Positions 8,586-14,802 of a DNA stretch of 64,000 nt are shown here, piece by piece (within the stretch, counting starts at the first letter, position 1; each line of letters opens with the position of its first letter). The stretch is taken from NCBI RefSeq assembly GCF_017948485.1, contig NZ_JAFFSX010000017.1, positions 62,001-126,000 of the forward strand. Direction: 5' to 3'. The position numbers and the translations under genes were made by a program. The stretch comes from Streptomyces sp. GESEQ-35. GTDB lineage: Bacteria > Actinomycetota > Actinomycetes > Streptomycetales > Streptomycetaceae. The notes beneath the pieces are model-generated. The model made no database searches and was not told the DNA's origin. It saw only the letters and a program-made list of their open reading frames with translations.

Positions 8586-8603
8586 CGTCCCGTCGACGGG
8601 ACG
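8586..8603. promoter_or_regulatory. Candidate operator, copy 2 (perfect 18-bp palindrome)
   Basis: CGTCCCGTCGACGGGACG is a perfect palindrome in the divergent promoter region of the StrR-like and LmbU-like genes, about 98 bp before the LmbU-like start. Its 16-bp core GTCCCGTCGACGGGAC differs by one symmetric base pair from GTCCTGTCGACAGGAC between the ktzT and ktzI genes. The pairing of shared sequence and shared divergent-promoter context makes chance unlikely. Either regulator could be the binder. Confidence 0.6.
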
Positions 8604-8700
8604 TTTCACCAGACAGTCGTTCGAGCGCCGCTCCGCCGCCGCTTCAAGCCGTCACGGGAGACTTCACGCCAGTTATGTGCACCCTTCTCATGGAGGCATG

Positions 8701-9426
8701 ATGGCGCGTCAGGCCGGTCAATCCGCGGGGTCGCGAAACGGCCCGGCAACCGCTCTCCCGCAGCCCCCACCACAGCAACCGCGCACCGCGGGGGCCGTGC
8801 CGCACCGGGGCCAGGTGCTGACGACCAAGGTGGGCCTCCAGATGCCGACCCAGATGGCCTACGACGAGTGGGAGCGGGCCGGGCGCCAGCTCGCCGACGT
8901 CCTCGACTCGTCCTCCTGGTGGCTGGGCGACTGGCTCGTATACGGCAAGGACCACTACACCGACCGGTACCAGCGCGGGATACGCGCCGCCGGCCTCTCG
9001 TACCAGACCCTGCGCAACTACGCGTGGGTTTCACGGCGCTTCGACCTCACCCGGCGCCGGCCCACCCTGAGCTTCCAGCACCACGCCGAGCTGGCCTCCA
9101 TGCCGGTCGAGGAACAGGACCTGTGGCTGGACCGCGCCGAGCAGCGGCAGTGGACCACCAAGCAGCTGCGCGGCGCGATCCGGGCCGCGCGCCAGAGCGA
9201 GCAGCAGCAATCCGCTCCCACCGAGCCGAGCCGCCGCCTGGAGGTCCCCGGCAGCCGTCTTCAGTGGTGGCACAAGGCCGCGGAGCAGCTGGGCGTCGAC
9301 TTCGAGCAGTGGGTGATGAGCACGCTGGACAGCGCGGCCGCGAACGCCCTGGAGGACCTCGGCAACCCGGCGGAGCGGCCCGACGGTCTCGCCGAGCGGA
9401 CCCGGCCGGTGGCCGTCAGCGCCTGA
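8701..9426 (+). CDS. LmbU-family transcriptional regulator
   Basis: The 241-residue product carries the LmbU core: GLQMPTQMAYDEWERAGRQL, DSSSWWLGDWLVYGKDHY, AGLSYQTLRNYAWVSRRFD and EEQDLWLDRAEQRQWTTKQL. LmbU of the lincomycin locus and relatives in novobiocin and himastatin loci are DNA-binding activators of secondary-metabolite genes. Two adjacent in-frame ATGs (8698 and 8701) follow GGAGG; 8701 gives the more usable spacing. A proline/glutamine-rich N-terminal tail precedes the conserved part. It is divergent from the StrR-like gene and convergent with the ktzT-like gene, with only 28 bp and no visible terminator between the two stops. Confidence 0.9.
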   Translation: MARQAGQSAGSRNGPATALPQPPPQQPRTAGAVPHRGQVLTTKVGLQMPTQMAYDEWERAGRQLADVLDSSSWWLGDWLVYGKDHYTDRYQRGIRAAGLSYQTLRNYAWVSRRFDLTRRRPTLSFQHHAELASMPVEEQDLWLDRAEQRQWTTKQLRGAIRAARQSEQQQSAPTEPSRRLEVPGSRLQWWHKAAEQLGVDFEQWVMSTLDSAAANALEDLGNPAERPDGLAERTRPVAVSA

Positions 9427-9454
9427 GTCCCCCGCGCCGAAAACCTACGGCACG

Positions 9455-10099
9455 TCAGGGCAGCCGGCTCATCAGCCCGGCGGTCTCGCGCTTGTACGCG
9501 CACCCGCTCTGCCCGAACGACTCCCGTACCCGGTTGCGCACCTCGCCCGGTTGCTCCTGGCTGAGCTTGAACATGCCCTCGGCCCGGGTCACCGTGAACC
9601 GGAAGGCCCCCACACCGGGCGCGATCTTGCGGAAGTAGTCGAGCGACTCGGTCATGTCCCAGCCGTTGCCGAACGCCCCCTCGAAGGCGTGCACGGTGGA
9701 CTCCACCACGCCCAGCGTCTCCTCCATCGAGTCGATCTTCTCCACCACTCCCCGGACATGCACCGCGGTGAAGTTCCAGGTCGGGGCGGCCGGGCTCACC
9801 TCGTACACCGTGGGCGACACATAGGAATGCGGACCGGTGAACGTCAGCACCAGGACGCTGCCCGACTCCAGCGCCGCCCAGTGCGGATTCGCCCGGTTCA
9901 TGTGCCCGAGCAGCGTGGCCCCGGGCAGCTCGCCGGACCAGTCGCCGGACGTCTCGGGGTCGAAGATGACCGGCAGATGCGTGGCGAACGGACCGTCGCC
10001 GGGGCAGCCGTTGGCCACCGCGAGCGCCAGTGGATTACCACGGATCAGGTCCACCATCCATGAACTGCCCGGTTCACGGTAAAAGCTGGGCACGAACAT
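9455..10099 (-). CDS. ktzT: KtzT-like piperazate synthase (haem PaiB-fold enzyme)
   Basis: KtzT closes the N-N bond of N5-hydroxyornithine to give L-piperazate. It is a haem enzyme that resembles PaiB FMN-binding regulators. This 214-residue protein starts MFVPSFYREPGSSWMVDLI and has the FATHLPVIF segment that holds the haem-ligand histidine in KtzT, then LLGHMNRANPHW and TWNFTAVHVRGVVE, as in that family. The ATG at 10099 has GGGAG upstream; an in-frame TTG at 10120 is less likely. It is divergent from the ornithine N-hydroxylase, and this KtzI/KtzT pairing is what separates a piperazate enzyme from a plain PaiB regulator. An FMN-binding regulator is the alternative. Confidence 0.88.
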   Translation of the reverse strand: MFVPSFYREPGSSWMVDLIRGNPLALAVANGCPGDGPFATHLPVIFDPETSGDWSGELPGATLLGHMNRANPHWAALESGSVLVLTFTGPHSYVSPTVYEVSPAAPTWNFTAVHVRGVVEKIDSMEETLGVVESTVHAFEGAFGNGWDMTESLDYFRKIAPGVGAFRFTVTRAEGMFKLSQEQPGEVRNRVRESFGQSGCAYKRETAGLMSRLP

Positions 10100-10232
10100 C
10101 TGGATTCTCCCTTTCGGCAATTGACTCGGGGCCGGGCTCTGGCTAAGGGCATGACTGATCGCTTTACTCCGGGCGCCTACGCCATCGGCCCCGCCACACG
10201 GAGATGTTGAAATCCGCGCCGACCGTAACTCC

Positions 10233-10248
10233 GTCCTGTCGACAGGAC
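10233..10248. promoter_or_regulatory. Candidate operator, copy 3 (perfect 16-bp palindrome)
   Basis: GTCCTGTCGACAGGAC is a perfect palindrome about 134 bp upstream of the ktzT-like start and 155 bp upstream of the ktzI-like start. It matches copy 2 in 14 of 16 bases with a compensated change. It sits right beside the SARP-type repeat array, so activation by the SARP and control by a second regulator could be combined here. Confidence 0.6.
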
Positions 10249-10262
10249 AACGAGTTCGGTTA

Positions 10263-10339
10263 TCAAGCGTGCCTCAAGGCGCTCTCAAGTCGCCTTCATA
10301 TCGTCTTCCAGTTGCTTTCGAGTCAGGCTCCAGGCAACA
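10263..10339 (+). promoter_or_regulatory. SARP-type operator: seven 11-bp direct repeats
   Basis: Heptamers of the TCAAG/TCGAG type start every 11 bp at 10263, 10274, 10285, 10296, 10307, 10318 and 10329: TCAAGCG, TCAAGGC, TCAAGTC, TCATATC, TCCAGTT, TCGAGTC, TCCAGGC. Eleven-bp spacing (7+4) is the hallmark of SARP binding sites, which usually have two or three repeats. The array ends 63 bp before the ktzI-like start codon. The SARP at 2369-3460 is the obvious candidate activator. Confidence 0.72.
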
Positions 10340-10402
10340 CTGCAGAACGGTCTCTCGGGCCACCGGCCGAGCTTTTCCAGACGCAAGCGGGAGAGAATTT
10401 CT

Positions 10403-11755
10403 ATGGGCATAGCGGATAGGCGTAACCAAGAGATCTACGACGTGGTCGGTATCGGGTTCGGCCCGTCCAACCTGTCGCTCGCGATCGCCTTGGAGGAGCA
10501 CGGGGCGAGCGCTCCGCAGCATCCGGTCAAGTCCCGTTTCTTCGAGCGGCAGCCCAGGTTCGGCTGGCACCGGAACATGCTGCTGCCGTCGACGACCATG
10601 CAGATCTCGTTCCTCAAGGACCTGGCGACCTTCAGGAATCCGATGTCCCGGTTCAGCTTCATCTCGTTTCTGCACGCCTCGAACCGGCTGGTGCAGTTCG
10701 TGAACAACCAGGACTTCTTCCCGACCCGGCAGGAATTCCACCAGTACCTGGAGTGGGCGGCCGCCGGCCTGAGCAACCGGGTCACCTACGGCGCCGAGGT
10801 CACCTCGATCCGGCCCTGCACCGAGGCCGGGGCACGGACGCCCGACCTCCTGGAGATCGAGGCGCGCGGCAGCGACGGCACCACCAGCGTGGTCACCGCA
10901 CGCAACGTGGTCGTCTCGACGGGCCTGGTGCCGCGCCTGCCGGAGGGAGTGCAGTCCGACGAACGGGTGTGGCACAGCTCGGAGTTCCTGAGCAGGTTCC
11001 ACGCACAGGCCCCGGAGGACCTCAAGAGCGTGATGGTGGTCGGCGCCGGCCAGAGCGCGGCCGAGATCACCCGGTTCCTCCACGACTCGCTGCCGCACGC
11101 CCAGGTCTGTGCGGTCATGCCGTCCTACGGCTACTCCGTCGCCGACGACACCCCCTTCGCCAACCAGGTGTTCGACCCGGACGCGGTCGACGAGTACTAC
11201 TTCGGCACCGAGCGGGGACGGGACGCGTTCTGGCGCTATCACCGCAACACCAACTACTCGGTGGTCGACGCCGACGTCATCCGGGCCCTGTACCAGCGTT
11301 CGTACGACGAGCAGGTGCGCGGCAGCGAGCGGCTGCACTTCCGCAACCTCACCCGGGTCGCCGAGGTCAAGCGCGTCGAGAGCGAGACGCGGGTGACCCT
11401 GCTCTCGGTGCTCGACGACCGTACGGAGGAACTGGCCGTCGACGCGCTGGTGTTCGCCACCGGCTACGACGGTCTGGACCCGGCCCGCCTGCTCGGCGAC
11501 TTCGACCGGCACTTCCAGCGCGACGCGGCGGGCCGGCACCGAGTGGAGCGCGACTACCGCCTCGTCAGCTCATCGGGACTGACCTGCGGTGTCTACCTCC
11601 AGGGCGGCACCGAGCACAGCCACGGCCTGTCGTCGGCCCTGCTGTCGAACATCGCGGTACGCAGCGGTGAGATCGCCGACTCGATCGTGCTGGGGCGCAC
11701 CGAGCGGGAGTTGAACGACGGCTACCCCGTGGAGGAAGCACCCTCGGCCGCCTGA
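10403..11755 (+). CDS. ktzI: L-ornithine N5-monooxygenase (KtzI-like)
   Basis: This 450-residue flavoprotein has the N-hydroxylating monooxygenase layout: FAD-binding VVGIGFGPSNLSLAIAL near residue 15, the substrate-side NMLLPSTTMQISFLKDL, the NADPH motif VVGAGQSAAEI near 213, and FATGYDG near 352. Members of this family act on ornithine or lysine for siderophores; KtzI and relatives supply N5-hydroxyornithine for piperazate. Divergence from a KtzT-like gene and nearby ornithine genes argue for the piperazate role. A siderophore role is the alternative, but no formyl- or acyltransferase or hydroxamate NRPS is present. GGGAGAG before the ATG supports the start. The promoter region carries SARP-type repeats. 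Confidence 0.94.
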   Translation: MGIADRRNQEIYDVVGIGFGPSNLSLAIALEEHGASAPQHPVKSRFFERQPRFGWHRNMLLPSTTMQISFLKDLATFRNPMSRFSFISFLHASNRLVQFVNNQDFFPTRQEFHQYLEWAAAGLSNRVTYGAEVTSIRPCTEAGARTPDLLEIEARGSDGTTSVVTARNVVVSTGLVPRLPEGVQSDERVWHSSEFLSRFHAQAPEDLKSVMVVGAGQSAAEITRFLHDSLPHAQVCAVMPSYGYSVADDTPFANQVFDPDAVDEYYFGTERGRDAFWRYHRNTNYSVVDADVIRALYQRSYDEQVRGSERLHFRNLTRVAEVKRVESETRVTLLSVLDDRTEELAVDALVFATGYDGLDPARLLGDFDRHFQRDAAGRHRVERDYRLVSSSGLTCGVYLQGGTEHSHGLSSALLSNIAVRSGEIADSIVLGRTERELNDGYPVEEAPSAA

Positions 11756-11875
11756 GGCCGCACACCGTAGAGGTGCGTCCGGTCCTTCTCACGGCCGGCG
11801 CCCCGCCGGCTGCGCAAAGCACTTGCTGCCCTTGATATCCGTCACCCTGTCCTGTTCCGGGACGTGTAAGGAGTC

Positions 11876-11938
11876 ATGTCGATGAGCTCCAACTGCCAGG
11901 CCGGCGACCTCGTCCAACGGCGTGCGAGGTTCTCATGA
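11876..11938 (+). CDS. 20-residue leader ORF coupled to argB
   Basis: An ATG at 11876 with an excellent ribosome site (AAGGAG six bases before) opens a frame for MSMSSNCQAGDLVQRRARFS. Its TGA overlaps the argB ATG (ATGA). The end of the peptide holds three arginines in four codons, CGG CGT GCG AGG, and CGT and AGG are uncommon in such GC-rich genomes. It may be a leader peptide that couples, or makes arginine-sensitive, the translation of argB. It could instead be a leftover of a truncated gene. No match to a known peptide is recalled. Confidence 0.5.
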   Translation: MSMSSNCQAGDLVQRRARFS

Positions 11939-12843
11939 CCGTCAGCGCGCACCCGGCCCTGGCCAAGGCCCGGTCCATCGGCGAGGCCCTGCCATGGCTG
12001 GCCCGCCACCAGGGCCGGACGGTCGTCATCAAGCTGGGCGGACACGCCATGGTCGACGAGGACCTCACGGCGGCCTTCGCCCGCGACATCGTCTTCCTGC
12101 GCTACGCCGGGCTGCGGCCCGTGGTGGTGCACGGGGGAGGCCCCCAGATCGATGCCGAGCTCGCGCGGCGCGGCCTGAAGCGCGAGTTCAAAGCCGGGCT
12201 CCGGGTCACCTCGCCGCCCGCGATGGACGTGGTGCGGATGGTCCTCGCCGGCCAGGTACAGCGCGAACTGGTCGGGCTGATCAACCGCTTCGGCCCGCTC
12301 GCCGTCGGTATGACCGGCGAGGACGCGGACACCCTCACCGCGGTGCGGCACATGCCGTGGATCGACGGGGAGCCGGTGGACGTCGGCAGGGTCGGCGACA
12401 TCACCGGCGTGGACACCGGTGCGCTGGACTGCCTGCTGACGAACGGCCGGATCCCGGTGGTCTCGCCGCTCGCCCGCAGCGCCGAGGACGGTCGGGTCTA
12501 CAACGTCAACGCCGACACGGTGGCGGCGGCGCTCGCGACCGCGCTGCGCGCCGAGGTGCTCGTCATGCTGACGGACGTCGCGGGTCTGTACGCGGGCTGG
12601 CCGCACAGTGAGGAGGTCATCCAGCGGCTCACGGCCTGCGAGCTGGAGAAGCTGCTGCCCGAGCTGAGCGACGGCATGGTGCCCAAGATGACCGGTTGCC
12701 TGCACGCCGTGCGGGGCGGCGTGGGCGCGGCCCGGGTGATCGACGGACGGGTCCCGCACTCGGTCCTCCTCCAGATGTTCGCCGACGACGGGGTCGGCAC
12801 GGTGATCGTGCCGGACCCGGACGAGGCGGAGGTCCTGCCGTGA
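11935..12843 (+). CDS. argB: Acetylglutamate kinase, displaced from the argCJD unit
   Basis: ArgB phosphorylates N-acetylglutamate, the step before ArgC. The 302-residue protein shows VVIKLGGHAMVDE near residue 30, VVVHGGGPQI, the NVNADTVAAALATAL segment and KMTGCLHAV. It keeps the N-terminal helix typical of arginine-inhibited kinases. In the C-terminal arginine-site motif, usually LLLEIFTDEGIGT in streptomycetes, it reads VLLQMFADDGVGT, with Gln in place of the conserved Glu. That may weaken feedback by arginine, which is an inference from family alignment memory. The ATG overlaps the stop of a 20-codon leader ORF and has GAGG upstream. It completes the ornithine set with argC, argJ and argD 5-8 kb away. 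Confidence 0.95.
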   Translation: MTVSAHPALAKARSIGEALPWLARHQGRTVVIKLGGHAMVDEDLTAAFARDIVFLRYAGLRPVVVHGGGPQIDAELARRGLKREFKAGLRVTSPPAMDVVRMVLAGQVQRELVGLINRFGPLAVGMTGEDADTLTAVRHMPWIDGEPVDVGRVGDITGVDTGALDCLLTNGRIPVVSPLARSAEDGRVYNVNADTVAAALATALRAEVLVMLTDVAGLYAGWPHSEEVIQRLTACELEKLLPELSDGMVPKMTGCLHAVRGGVGAARVIDGRVPHSVLLQMFADDGVGTVIVPDPDEAEVLP

Positions 12844-12969
12844 ACGAGTGACGCAACAGCACCGGCAACAGCACCGGCACACCATCGGCTCGGCACGGCC
12901 CGCAGCGGCCGGTCCAGGCTCACCGGCATCCGAAATCGACGACATCGAGCGAAGGCGAGGGCAGTGCCC

Positions 12970-14004
12970 ATGACACGCACACCCTGGGCTCCTCCCTCGG
13001 CCGACGGCCGCCTCCACGCCGTGCCGTCATCCGGTCCGCCGGCTCAACACGCCCGGGAATCGGCCGACTTCGTCCGGCAACCGCCGGACTCCGAGCGCCC
13101 GGTGCACGCGGTGGATCTCACGCCGCGGCTAGCGGCCGAGCTGGCCGTCGCCGCCGAGACGGACGGCGACGGTGCCCACGGACTCGCCCGCCGCCTCGCC
13201 GTCTCCCTCACACCCGAGGCCCGGCTCGTCCTGCTGAACGCCCTGTCCGAAGCAGACGCGTTGCACGAGAGCGACCACCCCGCCGGACACAAGGCCAGCA
13301 GTGCCGCCGCGTACGGGCCCGGCTGCGACCTGCCGCCACACCAGCAGCCCGAGCCCGGCCGACCGGCCGATGATCCCGAGCCGGGCCGACCGGCCTACGA
13401 TCCCGAGCCCGACCACCCCGCCGGGACCAGCCGGGCCGCCGCCTACCGGACCAGCTGCGAACTGCCGACACACCAGCAGCCCGAACCGGGCCGACCGGCT
13501 GGCGATCCCGAGCCCGGCGATCCTGCCGGGACCAGCCGGGCCGTCGCGCACCGGACCGGCTGTGAGCTCTCCGCCAGCGCGCCCAGCGGCGCGCCCGAGG
13601 TCAGGGTGGCCCCGCCCCCTTCCGGCCTGCGCAGCCTGCGCATCCTGCCGACGTACCGGGAGCCCGGGACGGGCCGACCGGCCGACTGTTCCGAGTCCGG
13701 TGATCCCGAATTATGGCCGGCGTCCCGGAACGATCCGCCCGACGGTCTCATCCGTCTGCGGTTCGCCGATGCGGTGGCGCTCGAGCGGGCCGGTGCCGCG
13801 TTCGGCGCCGGATCAGGACCGGGCTTCGCCGACGCGTGGAGTGAGCCTGCGACGCTCACCCTGCGGATTCGCGGGGACGCCGGCGTCGAGACCTTGCGGG
13901 CCGTGCTCGCGGTGCTCGACGCGGCGGCGATCACGGCGGAGTCGCTCACCGTGCACACGCACGAACTCGACGACGTCTTCGCCGCGTTCACCAGCCTGCC
14001 CTGA
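12970..14004 (+). CDS. Unrecognised protein with proline-rich repeats and an ABC-ATPase-like tail
   Basis: The family of this 344-residue protein as a whole is not recognised. Its last 80 residues (LIRLRFADAVALERAGAAF, then LTLRIRGD and SLTVHTHELDDVFAAFTSLP) look like the C-terminal domain that follows the ATPase in DrrA-type ABC exporters. No Walker A, Walker B or signature motif is present, so it is not a transporter ATPase. Residues 40-85 form a helical segment (HAVDLTPRLAAELAVAAE). Between them lie repeats rich in PEPGRPADDPEPG and RTSCELPTHQQ. GAGGG eight bases before the ATG at 12970 supports the start; a GTG at 12964 is possible. Resistance or regulation are guesses only. Confidence 0.6.
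   Translation: MTRTPWAPPSADGRLHAVPSSGPPAQHARESADFVRQPPDSERPVHAVDLTPRLAAELAVAAETDGDGAHGLARRLAVSLTPEARLVLLNALSEADALHESDHPAGHKASSAAAYGPGCDLPPHQQPEPGRPADDPEPGRPAYDPEPDHPAGTSRAAAYRTSCELPTHQQPEPGRPAGDPEPGDPAGTSRAVAHRTGCELSASAPSGAPEVRVAPPPSGLRSLRILPTYREPGTGRPADCSESGDPELWPASRNDPPDGLIRLRFADAVALERAGAAFGAGSGPGFADAWSEPATLTLRIRGDAGVETLRAVLAVLDAAAITAESLTVHTHELDDVFAAFTSLP
13335..13560 (+). repeat. Proline-rich coding tandem repeats
   Basis: Within the unrecognised gene, a segment of about 135 bp coding for HQQPEPGRPA, DPEPG units and a TSRAxAxRTxCEL tail occurs twice (near 13340 and 13475), with smaller 24-30-bp PEPGRPA units inside the first. A decayed third copy (REPGTGRPADCSESGDPE) lies near 13660. The repeats keep the reading frame. 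They resemble in style the amplified linkers in the PKS genes of the same window. Confidence 0.65.
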
Positions 14005-14023
14005 ACGTCCCCCATGACGTCGA

Positions 14024-14059
14024 CGCGCCCGCCCTCGTCGGTGACGGAAGGCGGGCGCG
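14024..14059. terminator. Intrinsic terminator-like hairpin between convergent genes
   Basis: CGCGCCCGCC at 14024-14033 is fully complementary to GGCGGGCGCG at 14050-14059, with a 16-nt loop. It lies 20 bp after the plus-strand gene ending at 14004 and about 110 bp beyond the end of the minus-strand SnoaL-like gene. There is no strong T-tract, as is usual in streptomycetes. Confidence 0.55.
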
Positions 14060-14167
14060 GACAGGGAGGGGATGTGCACGGCCCACTCTAGGCATGGGCC
14101 GACCACAAGTCCCTTGCGCCATACGGAACTTCGAGCTCAGCTACAGCGGCGCTCCGCCTCTCGGCGT

Positions 14168-14629
14168 TCAGGCCAGGTCGTCGCGGGTCACCCGGCGGTG
14201 CGCGGTGCGCCACTTGCCGCGGGTGCGGACCAGGACGTCCTCCATGACGCACACGTACAGGACCTTGGAAGTGCCTCCGTTCGGCGTGACGTACACCAGG
14301 GCCGAGCAGCGGGTGTGCAGCGAACCGTCCGCCTGGGGCTCCACGTCGAGCATGCCGACCCAGTGGTTGAGGCGGCTGCCGGCCCGCCGCTGCCGTGCCG
14401 CGCCCGCGCGTACGTAGCGGGCGAGCCCGGCGCGGGCACGCACCGGCTCGGACAGGAAGGGCAGTTCGAAGACGGCGTCCTCGGTGAAGGTACCCACCCA
14501 GCGCTCGGTGTCGTGCGCGTCCAGGATCTGCATCTGGTGCGCGTAGAACTGCTGCACCTCCGCGTACAGGGCGGCGAACTCCTGGCTCGGGAGCGTGCGT
14601 TCGGCCGTGCCCACCCGTTCGACGGTCAT
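14168..14629 (-). CDS. SnoaL/NTF2-like protein (dioxygenase beta-subunit type)
   Basis: This 153-residue protein shows an NTF2-like fold pattern: FAALYAEVQQFYAHQMQILD, then ERWVGTFTEDAVFELPF, a charged middle, and LNHWVGMLDVEPQ with a C-terminal GKWRTAHRRVTRDDL. Such proteins are small cyclases, isomerases or the beta subunits of ring-hydroxylating dioxygenases; no alpha subunit is nearby. The ATG at 14629 follows GGAGG on the minus strand; a longer frame to 14761 lacks such a site. It is divergent from the NRPS gene and shares with it a promoter region holding SARP-type repeats, so it probably belongs to the same pathway as a tailoring step of unknown chemistry. Confidence 0.75.
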   Translation of the reverse strand: MTVERVGTAERTLPSQEFAALYAEVQQFYAHQMQILDAHDTERWVGTFTEDAVFELPFLSEPVRARAGLARYVRAGAARQRRAGSRLNHWVGMLDVEPQADGSLHTRCSALVYVTPNGGTSKVLYVCVMEDVLVRTRGKWRTAHRRVTRDDLA

Positions 14630-14675
14630 GATCTCAGCCTCCGCTTCCGTCCATGTCCTCGGTGCGGACAGTCTC

Positions 14676-14719
14676 TGAGGCTCGGATCGAGCATCCTTCA
14701 AATACTCCTCAAGCGCCCC
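14676..14719 (+). promoter_or_regulatory. SARP-type operator upstream of the NRPS gene
   Basis: Repeats spaced exactly 11 bp start at 14687 (TCGAGCA), 14698 (TCAAATA) and 14709 (TCAAGCG), with a weaker one at 14676 (TGAGGCT). They lie about 85-125 bp before the NRPS start and 50-90 bp before the divergent SnoaL-like start. The same spacing and heptamer type occurs in front of ktzI, which supports joint control by the SARP gene. A weaker GTCC-N7-GGAC dyad (14655-14669) lies just beside it. Confidence 0.62.
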
Positions 14720-14802
14720 CGCCGACGGTGGAGGCCACAGGCCGGGCGCGGGCGTGCTCAAGGCTCTGCCAGGTCTTGAGCCGCCGTCGAAGGAGCCCGC
14801 CG

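Noticed and set aside
8349..8700. Classical StrR box (GTTCGACTG-N11-CAGTCGAAC) in the regulator gap
   Set aside because: A CAGTCGTTC near 8614 resembles one half-site, but no matching half lies 11 bp away. The perfect palindrome at 8586 is a better candidate.
10403..11755. Siderophore ornithine hydroxylase
   Set aside because: No hydroxamate acyl- or formyltransferase, siderophore NRPS or iron transporter nearby; the divergent ktzT-like gene favours piperazate.
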